NCBI RefSeq assembly: GCF_023698535.1
Contig: NZ_JALJCL010000008.1
Coordinates: forward strand, 62,001 to 126,000
Length of the DNA stretch: 64,000 bases
Direction: 5' to 3'
From: Halorientalis regularis
GTDB taxonomy: Archaea > Halobacteriota > Halobacteria > Halobacteriales > Haloarculaceae
Of this stretch, positions 8,919-16,865 are shown one piece after another. Within the stretch, counting starts at the first letter, position 1; each line of letters opens with the position of its first letter. A program made the position numbers and the translations under genes. The notes beneath the pieces are model-generated. The model searched no databases. It was given only the letters and a program-made list of their open reading frames with translations, and was not told the origin of the DNA.

Positions 8919-9504
8919 TCAGGCGTTGCGCTCGAACCGGTGTTCGAAGGCTCCGGTCGCGCTGAACTGCCCCACGCCGAACCCGGAGAACGTCGCCAGT
9001 GCCTCCACGGTGAGGTCGAACCCCTCGACCTCCGCGGCGGTGTCGGCCAGGAAGTCGAGCGTGACCGTCCCGATCCCCTGCCGGCCCAGGTCGTCGACCG
9101 AGACCAGCGTCCCTGAAGGGCCGTCGTCCCGTCGGAACGTGATCGGCGGCCACGGATCCCCCGACGGCCGCTGGAGGTAGAGGTCCACAGCCGTCTCCAG
9201 ATTCACCCGCCGGCACGCGGAGCCGATACCGGAGCCGCTCGGCCCGCAGATCGCCGTCGTGCGAGACCGACAGCCGAAACCGTCCCTCCCCGTCCTCACG
9301 GTCGAAGCCACGCCCCAGGAAGCTCATCGTCGCGACCGGCTCGCCGGCACGGGCGAACGCCAGGTGCGTCTCCGCGCCCTCGCTGGTTCGCCTCAGCCCC
9401 GAAAGCGCCGTCGTCCCCACGACCGGTTCGCCCCCGACGACACACCCAGCCAGCGGGAGCGAGAGTGCGCTCCCGACAGTGGCGAGTGCCCTCCGTCTGT
9501 CCAT
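8919..9504 (-). pseudogene. Frameshifted haloarchaeal lipoprotein
   Basis: The 5' part reads MDRRRALATVGSALSLPLAGC, a Tat-like n-region with lipobox LAGC, and continues for about 100 residues to LRYRLRVPAG. At about 9203-9210 the coherent protein switches frame: NLETAVDLYLQRPSG and onward to FEHRFERNA at 8919 lies one base out of phase. Dropping one base near GGTGAAT restores a single protein of about 195 residues. Either the gene is inactivated by a recent single-base insertion or the assembly carries an indel error. Both halves keep haloarchaeal codon use and composition, which argues for a very recent event. The function of the intact protein is unknown. Confidence 0.7.
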
Positions 9505-9573
9505 GCCGCCTCGTATCGCCGGCACCGTCGAGACGCTGGTGGCGGGCTGCGGTCGGCCGGCACCGATCCACCC

Positions 9574-10071
9574 TCACCGCACCGACTCGGCGACCGACCG
9601 GATCGTCTCGCAGTCCTCGTCGCTGTAGGCGATGACGCGTACGTCACGCAGATTCTCGGGGTCGAAGGCCGCGATCTCCTCACAGATGATCTCGGCACCC
9701 TGTCGGAGCGAGAACCCGGCGACGCCGGTCCCCAGCGCCGGGATCACCAGCGTCTCACAGTCCAGCAGGTCGGCCTCTTCGAGCGTGTTCCGGGTGGCGT
9801 CCCGGATCGAGTCGGCCGTCGCCTGCCCGTCGGCCGGCATCGCTGCGGCGTGGATCACGTACTCGGCGTCCAAGTCGTAGGCGTCGGTCGTCGCCACCCC
9901 ACCGAGATCGACCGGGCCCTTCGAGACGGCCTCGTCGTTCAACTCGTCGCCGGCCGCCCGCCGGAGCGCGCCCGCGACGCCCGACCCCATCTGCAAGCCC
10001 GTGTTGGCCGCGTTGACGAGGGCGTCTGCCTCCTGTGCCGCGATGTCACCCTGCACGACCTCGAAGTCCAT
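9574..10071 (-). CDS. Macro-domain ADP-ribose binding protein
   Basis: 165 residues forming a single stand-alone macro domain. Visible signatures are VVQGDI (Asp9, adenine contact), VNAANTGLQMGSG (Asn20/Asn23 and the glycine loop that holds the distal ribose), and PALGTGVAGFS for the phosphate loop. Family members bind ADP-ribose or hydrolyse O-acetyl-ADP-ribose and ADP-ribosylated side chains or DNA; which activity applies here cannot be told. It lies 30 bases downstream of the lhr gene on the same strand and may be read through from that operon. Confidence 0.92.
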   Translation of the reverse strand: MDFEVVQGDIAAQEADALVNAANTGLQMGSGVAGALRRAAGDELNDEAVSKGPVDLGGVATTDAYDLDAEYVIHAAAMPADGQATADSIRDATRNTLEEADLLDCETLVIPALGTGVAGFSLRQGAEIICEEIAAFDPENLRDVRVIAYSDEDCETIRSVAESVR

Positions 10072-10101
10072 GTGTGGCGTGTGGCGGGCCAGCCCGAAAA
10101 A

Positions 10102-12927
10102 TCAATCCCAGAACGACTGGGTGCGCGCGTACTGGCGCTCCTGGGCCAGAATATCTCTATAGAACTCGTTCTCGTCCTCGCGGAGTTTGCTGATGATCCG
10201 GGCGGCGTTGTGCGGCCCGACGCCACGGGCCGCCAGCGCGATCACCGCCTGCTTCCCGTGACTCTGAACGAGGTTCGCCGCCTTGTAGGCCCGCTGTGTC
10301 TGTTTTTCCTCCTCGTCGTCTTTCTCGGACTGTTTGACCGCCGACACCACCTCGTCGGCCCATGGATTCAGCGCGGCGATGCGGGTCGAGCCACACTGTG
10401 GGCACTTCGGCTGGTCGGACACCCGGGAGACCTGCCGCTTGGTCTCCCAGTCCTGGCAGTGCAGACAGAAGAGCAGGACGCGGTCGTTCTGGATGCGCTC
10501 TTTGACGGTCTGGATGACGCTGGCGTCGGCGTTCTCCGGCGCGAGCAACTCCTGGCCCGACGAGCGCCCGCCGAGGCCGACCGGCGTGCGCTCGGCGACA
10601 GTCGCGATCTCGATCTCGCCTGCCTGGATGGCCGCCAGCACGTCGCTGGCCCCCTCGACGGCCAGTTCCTCGTGGAGCAACTCCCGCAGGGCCTCGTCGT
10701 AGATCGGCGTGTCCTCCAGCGCTTCCAGCAGGCGGCGCTTCCCGAACCCGCCGCTGGAGCCGCGCTGGTAGCTCTTGAGCGCGCCGAACTTCGCCGCGAC
10801 CTGTGCGAGTTTGAACTTCAGTGCGTCGGCGTTCTTCAGCGAGAGTTCGACGATTCCGGCGACGTGTTCGGGCTCGGTCTCCCGGAGCGTCGCCAGCACG
10901 TCGTTGACGGTGACCCCGCCGGGCACTTCGAGTTCGATCCGATAGGGGTCGATCTCCATGCCGACCGACGAGCCAGTGCGCTGGCCCAGCAGGGCCGAGA
11001 GGACGCGCCCGAGGGTCTCGTTGATCGTGTGCCCGAAGTGGGCGTTCAGGACGACCTCGCGCCCGTGGGACTCGACGAGGATGCGGTCGCCCGAGGGAAT
11101 GGGCGCGTCGTGGCGAGCCAGCTGGTCGAGCGCTTCCCCGATGGTGTACTCGTCCGCCGGATACCGGCGCGTGAGATCGCGGGCCACGGCGTCGGTCCCG
11201 ACCGCGCCGGCAAGTTGCTCGGCCCCGACTTCGCGGACCTCGCCGACCTCCTGGGCGACCTCGTGGGGCACCGGAATCTCCTGGCCGATCCAGGAGGGGA
11301 CCTCGCCGGCGGGGTCCTCGACGGGCGTCACGAGGACCTCTTCCTCCTCTTCGTCGACCTCCGTGATGCGCCACATCTCCCCGCGCTGGATGAAGATCTC
11401 GCCGGGCTGGGCGAAGTTGACGACGAACCGCTCGTCGAGGGTCCCGACCTGGTTGCCGCTGGCCATGTCTTTGACCTCGAAGGTCGCCTCGTCGGGGATC
11501 ATCGAGAGGTTGTGATAGAAGTACTGCCAGGTTCCACGGCGCTTCTCGATGCGGTCCTCACCTTCTTCGAGCCAGACCACACGGTTCTCGGCCAGTTCGC
11601 GGACGACCGACTTGAACTGCTCCGCATCGAGGTCACGGAACGGGTAGGCGCGCGTGACGATGTCGTAGGCCTCCATCGCCGAAATTTCCCCGAAGTCCAT
11701 AACGAGGCCGGCGATCTGGTTGGCGACCGTGTCGAGACTGCCGTGGTGGATGTTCGCCGGTTCCACGTCGCCGACCTCGGCCTGCCGGGCGATGGCCAGC
11801 GCCTCGAAGGTGTCGTCCGGTCTGGTCGTGATCACCGTCCCCGAGGAGATTTCGTCCCGGCTGTGGCCCGCCCGCCCCACCCGCTGGAGAAGTCGCGAGA
11901 CCTGCCGCGGGCTCCGGTACTGGACGACGTGGTCGATGCTCCCCACGTCGATCCCCAGTTCCATCGAGGAGGTACAGAGCAAGCCGGAGAGGTCGCCGGT
12001 CTTGAACTGGTCTTCGACCTCGATCCGCGCCTCCTTCGAGAGCGACCCGTGGTGAACCTCGATGTCCGTCCCCAACTCCTTGAACCGCGAGCCGAGCGCC
12101 TCGGCGGTCTGGCGAGTGTTGACGAACACGAGCGTCGACTCGTGGGCTTCGACGACCTCCGCGATGACCCGGACGTGACTCGCCACGTCCGCGTCGGTCA
12201 TCAACTCGCTGGCCAGTCGCTCGTCGTCGTCGGTCACTCGCGGTTCCCGGACCGTGATGTCGAGTTCACTCCCCACGTCGACCTCGACGACCGTACAGCC
12301 CCGGTCGCCCGTGAGGAACTTCCCGACCTCGTGGGGGTCACCGACTGTCGCGGACAGTCCGATCCGCTGGAAAGGTCCGGAAACCTCGCGCAACCGCTCC
12401 AGTCCAAGCGTCAACTGCGCGCCGCGCTTCGAGGCCGCGAGTTCGTGGACCTCGTCGACGACGACGTGATCCACGTCCTCCAGCGCGACCCGCAACTTCG
12501 AGCCGGTGAGCATCGCCTGCAGGGTCTCCGGCGTCGTCACCAGCACGTCCGGCGGGTTCTCGGCCTGCTTCTGGCGCTGGTAGTCCGTCGTGTCGCCGTG
12601 ACGCACGTCCACGTCGAGGTCCAGTGTCTCACCCCACCACGCCAGCCGGTCGCGCATGTCGCGGTTCAGCGCCCGCAGCGGCGTCACGTACAGCGCCCCG
12701 ATGCCGAACCTGTCGGCGCCCGCCAGCGCGTCGAACACCGGGAGCATCGCGGTCTCGGTCTTGCCGGTCCCCGTCGGCGCGACGATGAGCCCGTGGTCAC
12801 CGGCGACGAGCGGCGGGATCGCACGGCGCTGTGGCTCCGTCGGTGTCGAAAAGCCCCGTTCGGAGAGTGCCGCGCGGACCGCCGACCCGAGTTCGGCGAA
12901 GGCCGCCGCCGACCCCGATTCTGCCAT
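10102..12927 (-). CDS. lhr: Lhr-family superfamily 2 DNA helicase
   Basis: 941 residues from the Met at 12927. The RecA-like core has Walker A PTGTGKTE (51-58), DEVH box (158-161) and SAT (192-194), then motif VI (QRVGRAGHS), followed by the long Lhr-specific winged-helix and accessory region. Near the C-terminus two CxxC pairs (FCLHC and KCPQC) form a probable zinc knuckle. Lhr proteins translocate 3'-5' and act on branched DNA in repair and recombination. An upstream Met at 12975 exists, but the TATA box at 12952-12957 supports 12927 as a leaderless start. It sits beside the rpa1 operon, matching the bacterial habit of pairing Lhr with a metallophosphoesterase. Confidence 0.93.
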   Translation of the reverse strand: MAESGSAAAFAELGSAVRAALSERGFSTPTEPQRRAIPPLVAGDHGLIVAPTGTGKTETAMLPVFDALAGADRFGIGALYVTPLRALNRDMRDRLAWWGETLDLDVDVRHGDTTDYQRQKQAENPPDVLVTTPETLQAMLTGSKLRVALEDVDHVVVDEVHELAASKRGAQLTLGLERLREVSGPFQRIGLSATVGDPHEVGKFLTGDRGCTVVEVDVGSELDITVREPRVTDDDERLASELMTDADVASHVRVIAEVVEAHESTLVFVNTRQTAEALGSRFKELGTDIEVHHGSLSKEARIEVEDQFKTGDLSGLLCTSSMELGIDVGSIDHVVQYRSPRQVSRLLQRVGRAGHSRDEISSGTVITTRPDDTFEALAIARQAEVGDVEPANIHHGSLDTVANQIAGLVMDFGEISAMEAYDIVTRAYPFRDLDAEQFKSVVRELAENRVVWLEEGEDRIEKRRGTWQYFYHNLSMIPDEATFEVKDMASGNQVGTLDERFVVNFAQPGEIFIQRGEMWRITEVDEEEEEVLVTPVEDPAGEVPSWIGQEIPVPHEVAQEVGEVREVGAEQLAGAVGTDAVARDLTRRYPADEYTIGEALDQLARHDAPIPSGDRILVESHGREVVLNAHFGHTINETLGRVLSALLGQRTGSSVGMEIDPYRIELEVPGGVTVNDVLATLRETEPEHVAGIVELSLKNADALKFKLAQVAAKFGALKSYQRGSSGGFGKRRLLEALEDTPIYDEALRELLHEELAVEGASDVLAAIQAGEIEIATVAERTPVGLGGRSSGQELLAPENADASVIQTVKERIQNDRVLLFCLHCQDWETKRQVSRVSDQPKCPQCGSTRIAALNPWADEVVSAVKQSEKDDEEEKQTQRAYKAANLVQSHGKQAVIALAARGVGPHNAARIISKLREDENEFYRDILAQERQYARTQSFWD

Positions 12928-12951
12928 CGCCCTCGCTAGCGGTTTCAGCCG

Positions 12952-12957
12952 ATTAAG
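12952..12957 (-). promoter_or_regulatory. TATA-like box for lhr
   Basis: On the minus strand this reads CTTAAT, centred 27 bases before the Met codon at 12927. It supports an internal promoter giving lhr its own leaderless transcript inside the rpa1 array. Confidence 0.5.
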
Positions 12958-12994
12958 CACACCGCTTTCGTTCATCTGCGACGGCGTGGACCCT

Positions 12995-13741
12995 TCAGAC
13001 CCGCCGGTACGCACCGAGTCGCGTCCCGTCGAGCAGGTAGGCCTGCCCGTCCGCGAGTCCCGCCGGCAGAAACGGTGCGAGGAAGTCCTGGCCGGCGACG
13101 TTGATCCAGGTGCCGCCCGTCAGGTCGTTGACCGACGGGAACACGACGAGTTCACCGTCGATAGCGAGGTCTGTGTCGTGAGACTCCTCGAACGGGTCGG
13201 GAGCGAGCGAGCCACGGAGCCACGCCCGCTCGGCCCGTGCGCCACCGACCTCGTCCTCCAGTCGGACCATCGGATGTTCGTGGCCCATGCAGACCACGTC
13301 CGCGGCCAGCACGTCCGGCGACGGCCAGGTGTGGCCGTGGACGAATCCCACGTCGCCCAACCGGACACCGTGGCCGGGCGTGAGGGCGACGCCATCGCGG
13401 TCGTCCAGCAGACCGCCGAGGTCGCCGTCGTGGTTTCCCTTGACCACCGTCACGGGGACCGAGAGCGCGTCGAGCAGGGTCTCGATCTCTTCGCGCTCCT
13501 CGCCGCCGGGGTCGCCGATGGCGTGGCCGAAGTCACCGAGGACGACCAGTCGGTCGGCGTCGGTCCGGTCGAGGAGGTCGAGGACGGTCCCGCGGCGCTC
13601 GTCGGCGCGACTGCGGAGTTCGACGCCGTCGTAGCGCAGGCCGACTTCGAGCCCGGCGTGGTAGTCGGCGATCACGAGCGCCCGCCCGTCGGGGAGATCG
13701 GCGACGGCGGCGGGCTCGCCGGGCACCGGTTCGACCGCCAT
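12995..13741 (-). CDS. Calcineurin-like metallophosphoesterase of the RPA operon
   Basis: 248 residues with the complete metallophosphoesterase ligand set: D26xH28 (IADYHAG), GDFGH (69-73), GNHD (102-105), HGH (135-137) and GHEHP (153-157). Two metal ions are expected to drive phosphodiester or phosphomonoester hydrolysis. Its start overlaps the rpap1 stop by one base (TGATG). In Haloferax volcanii a gene of this family (rpe) is the third member of the rpa1 operon, and the order here is the same. A nuclease or phosphatase role in DNA repair is inferred from that context and from the adjacent lhr. Confidence 0.92.
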   Translation of the reverse strand: MAVEPVPGEPAAVADLPDGRALVIADYHAGLEVGLRYDGVELRSRADERRGTVLDLLDRTDADRLVVLGDFGHAIGDPGGEEREEIETLLDALSVPVTVVKGNHDGDLGGLLDDRDGVALTPGHGVRLGDVGFVHGHTWPSPDVLAADVVCMGHEHPMVRLEDEVGGARAERAWLRGSLAPDPFEESHDTDLAIDGELVVFPSVNDLTGGTWINVAGQDFLAPFLPAGLADGQAYLLDGTRLGAYRRV

Positions 13742-15468
13742 CAGATGGGTTTCAGCGTCGCCTCGTCGGGCTCGTAACAGCGGCCGTCCATCAGCGCGTC
13801 CTGCACGGCGTCCTCGACCTCGTCGGGGTCGGCCCCAGTCCGGTCGGCGACCTGCTCGATCACGGCCTCGCGGTCGGCTCCATCGCCGTCGTCGAGGTCG
13901 TTCATCGCGTCCATCACGGCGTCTTCGAGATCCACATCCTCGGCGGGTTCGGCGGCGGTGGTGTCCTCGGCCGCAGCCTCGTCCGCGCTCCCACTCTCGT
14001 CGCTTTCGTCGGTCTCACTCGTCTCTTCGGTATCGGCCGCCGCCGCGGACTCCGTGTCCGCCTCCGTCTCGGCGTCGGCGGGCTCCGCGGTCGCCCCCGG
14101 TTCGGTTGCCTCGGTCGCAGGCGCTGCCTCACCGGTCGGTTCTGCTGGTTCTGCCTCGGCACCGGCCGGCGGTTCCTCCTCGACCGGTTCGGGGTCGGGC
14201 GTCTGGATGTCGGCCTCGCCTGGTTCGCTCACTTCGGTTCCTGTCGAGAAGTCGGTGCCGTACTCCTCCTCGATCTCCTCGCGTTCCTCGTCGTCGAGGT
14301 CGAACTCCCCGGGGTCGAAGTCACCCACATCCTCGTCCTCGTCTGCGGTTCCGACACCGTCGCTCGGCTCGAAGTCGCCGATGTCGTCGTCCGTCGGCTC
14401 GGTGCCCGACTCGGCGGCGGATTCGGCCGATTCGGTCGATACGGGTTCGGAGTCGGCGGATTCCACGGCCGGTTCTTCGGTCGTCTCGACCGGTTCGGCC
14501 GGTTCCTCGTCGGTCTCCACGCCGGTCGTCTCGGTGCCGGCGTCGCCGGTGACGGGCTCCGGTTCGGACTCGTCGGTCGCTGCGCCCGTCGTGTCGGCAG
14601 TCCCGGCCTCAGTAGTCGACGGTTCGGCATCGTCGCTCGTCGACGCGGCCCCACCGGAATCGGCCGTCGCAGTCGCCGTCTCGGCGTCCGGTTCTGCGGT
14701 CTCGGTCGGTTCGGTGGTCGTGCCGGCCGCAATCGCCAGGCCGTCGAGGTCGGCGACCGTGACGCTGCCCTGGTCGCCGGGGTCTGTCACCAGACGGTCC
14801 ACCTCGTCGACATCACCGGAGACCACGCGGGCGGCGTCCAGCGCGGTCTCCCGGAGCGCGTCGAGATACGTCGGCGTCGTCCCGTAGTGGTCCAGCGCGA
14901 GCGCGGTCCCGGCGGCCAGGCCCTCGTCGACGCCGCTTTCGATCAGGGCGTCACTGAGGTCGTCGCCGCGTTCCTCGCGGGAGAGCGCGCCCGCCATCGT
15001 GGCGATGCGGTCCAGCGTCCGTTCTGCCGTCGCGACGGTCCAGCGGTCGCGCGTCTCGGCGTCGACCTCGTTGATGCTCTCGGGTCTGACCGATGTGTAC
15101 ACCGTATCGGAGTCGTCGGGCTGGAAGGTGCGGGCCTTCCCGGTGAGCGCGACGAACGTCGGCGGTTCCGCGCGGTCGAGGAAGGCCATCTCGTCGGGCT
15201 GGTACTGCCCGGCGTAGGCCACGAACGCACCCGTCGGGTCGACGATGCGGGCGCGCAGTACGTCCTCGTTGACCTGCTCGACCTCCGTGAGGACGCCGAC
15301 GACGAACAGGCGGTTCACACGCGCGCCGCTGGGCGTGACGACGTAGTTCGGGGCGCGCTCCTCGTCGCTCTCGGAATACGAGAAGTCGGCGTCGTCGTAC
15401 TCGGCGGCGAAGATGCGGTAGGCGACCTCGCGGCGGCCCGCACCGCCCTGGTCCTCGGATTCGCTCAT
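13741..15468 (-). CDS. rpap1: RPA-associated protein with long acidic disordered linker
   Basis: 575 residues. Residues 1-250 form an OB-fold-containing domain of the COG3390 RPA-associated type (VAYRIFAAEYDDADF, VNRLFVVGVLTEVEQ, ARIVDPTGAFVAYAGQYQ). Residues about 251-510 are a Glu/Thr/Ala/Pro-rich disordered linker with an acidic island near 360-410 carrying two related motifs, DIGDFEP (362-368) and DVGDFDP (380-386). Residues 512-575 are a small helical, winged-helix-like domain. The start overlaps the rpa1 stop by four bases. Haloarchaeal RPAP proteins bind their cognate RPA and are needed for DNA repair; the linker function is unknown. Confidence 0.92.
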   Translation of the reverse strand: MSESEDQGGAGRREVAYRIFAAEYDDADFSYSESDEERAPNYVVTPSGARVNRLFVVGVLTEVEQVNEDVLRARIVDPTGAFVAYAGQYQPDEMAFLDRAEPPTFVALTGKARTFQPDDSDTVYTSVRPESINEVDAETRDRWTVATAERTLDRIATMAGALSREERGDDLSDALIESGVDEGLAAGTALALDHYGTTPTYLDALRETALDAARVVSGDVDEVDRLVTDPGDQGSVTVADLDGLAIAAGTTTEPTETAEPDAETATATADSGGAASTSDDAEPSTTEAGTADTTGAATDESEPEPVTGDAGTETTGVETDEEPAEPVETTEEPAVESADSEPVSTESAESAAESGTEPTDDDIGDFEPSDGVGTADEDEDVGDFDPGEFDLDDEEREEIEEEYGTDFSTGTEVSEPGEADIQTPDPEPVEEEPPAGAEAEPAEPTGEAAPATEATEPGATAEPADAETEADTESAAAADTEETSETDESDESGSADEAAAEDTTAAEPAEDVDLEDAVMDAMNDLDDGDGADREAVIEQVADRTGADPDEVEDAVQDALMDGRCYEPDEATLKPI

Positions 15469-16739
15469 CCCTCCACCTCCGCGAGCAGGTCACGCGCACG
15501 CTCTGCGGGGTCGTCGTCGCTCCTGGCGAACGCGGTCGCGTCGAGGTTCGCGCCGTACTCGTCGACCGAGAGCGAGCCCCGGACCGCGTACTCGTGGCCG
15601 ACGACGCGCCCGGCGATCTCTTCGGCGACCACCGACTGGTCCATCTCGTCGCGGGCGTGTTCCTTCGCGGCTTCGAGGCCGCCGCCGTAGACCTGCGCGG
15701 TGAGTTCGTCGTCCAGCACGACGGTCACCGTGCCAGTACCGTCGTCGAGGATCGCCTTCGTCCGCAGGTCGTCCTCGCCCTCGACCGCGCCGTGACTCCG
15801 GCACTGGCCCTTCTGAGTCACGCGCCCGCAGTCCGGACAGCGCTCGATGAGCCCCGACCCGTCGCGGATCGAGATGACGTTGCCGACGAGTTCCACGTCG
15901 TAGGCCCCGCCGCGCTCGACGGCCTCGCGGATCGGCAGGCGTTCGGGGTCGTCCCGGGCGTCCACGCCGCCGTCCATCGGCGCGGCCGTCGAGAACTCCG
16001 AGAGGTTCACCGAGGGCACGCCGCGGAACTCCCGAACGTAGACGTTTTCGAGGCGGAGTGAGGCCCCCGCTTCGAGTTCCGGCCGGGGTTCCCAGTCGGT
16101 GAAGGGGAGGCGGGCGCTCTCGTCGGCGAGCGTCCCGCTGAGGATCTCGGTCTCGCCGTCGCGGCCGTCGATGGTCTTGCGCTCACACTCGACGACCTGC
16201 ACTTCGACGTTCACACCGCGGTCACCGGGCGAGAGGTCGGCGAGGTCGGCGTCGCCGCCGACGGTGTAGGCCACGTCGAGATCCTCGTCGACCCGCGAGA
16301 GGGTCGTACTCTCGCCGAGGTTCAGTTCGGGGTTGCCCTCCCACTCGCGGACGCCGGCGTTGCCCATCTCGACGACTTCGCCGGCTTCGAGGTCGAAGTC
16401 CTCCCACGCAGTGTAGGAGATCTTCCCCGTCTCGTCTGCGAGTTCGCCCTCGAAGATGACGTGGTCCTCGCCGCGGTAGTGGATCGGACGCTTCCCCACG
16501 GTGAGGACGCGAGCCGTTACCGTGACGCTCGAGTCGTCGGGTGACACGTCGGCCACGTCGACGGCACTGGGTGCGCCGGTCGAGCTCGTGGAGCCGTCGC
16601 CGTACTTCCGGCGGAGACTCTGTTTGGCCTCGTCGACGGGCACGCTGTAGCTCACCAGGTTCTCGAGGTCGGATTTGACCTCCTCTTTGTCGACGCCGAG
16701 GTCGGAGGCGAGGTCCTCGGCATGGTCGTCTAACTCCAT
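15465..16739 (-). CDS. rpa1: Replication protein A (single-strand DNA binding), three OB folds plus zinc finger
   Basis: 424 residues. A short helical N-terminus (1-45) precedes OB1 (about 60-150), OB2 (about 165-250) and OB3 (about 275-405); OB3 carries a zinc finger with Cys301, Cys304, Cys313 and His316 (CPDCGRVTQKGQCRSH). This is the RPA41/RPA1 architecture of haloarchaea, which coats single-stranded DNA in replication and repair. The Met at 16739 is supported by a TATA box 27 bases upstream; the frame stays open for another 1.7 kb antisense to NhaC, but that is not coding. It is first gene of the rpa1-rpap1-phosphoesterase operon. Confidence 0.95.
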   Translation of the reverse strand: MELDDHAEDLASDLGVDKEEVKSDLENLVSYSVPVDEAKQSLRRKYGDGSTSSTGAPSAVDVADVSPDDSSVTVTARVLTVGKRPIHYRGEDHVIFEGELADETGKISYTAWEDFDLEAGEVVEMGNAGVREWEGNPELNLGESTTLSRVDEDLDVAYTVGGDADLADLSPGDRGVNVEVQVVECERKTIDGRDGETEILSGTLADESARLPFTDWEPRPELEAGASLRLENVYVREFRGVPSVNLSEFSTAAPMDGGVDARDDPERLPIREAVERGGAYDVELVGNVISIRDGSGLIERCPDCGRVTQKGQCRSHGAVEGEDDLRTKAILDDGTGTVTVVLDDELTAQVYGGGLEAAKEHARDEMDQSVVAEEIAGRVVGHEYAVRGSLSVDEYGANLDATAFARSDDDPAERARDLLAEVEG

Positions 16740-16761
16740 GCCCGCCCGTTCGGGAGGGTGG

Positions 16762-16769
16762 GATAAAAA
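16762..16769 (-). promoter_or_regulatory. TATA box for rpa1 operon
   Basis: The minus strand reads TTTTTATC, centred 27 bases upstream of the rpa1 Met at 16739. It drives a leaderless transcript and fixes the start of an otherwise very long open frame. Confidence 0.65.
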
Positions 16770-16865
16770 TCGTGGCGTGCCCGGCACGAGCGAAGCATCG
16801 ACCGGCCCGGCTCGCCACCGACACGACCGCCAAGCTTGTATCGGTGGTCCGAGAACGACCCCCCG

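Noticed and set aside
9259-12939. A 1226-codon plus-strand open frame opposite lhr
   Set aside because: It is antisense to a clear Lhr helicase, has low-complexity Arg/Asp/Val/Leu composition from mirrored codons and no domain. Long antisense frames are a product of high GC and third-position bias.
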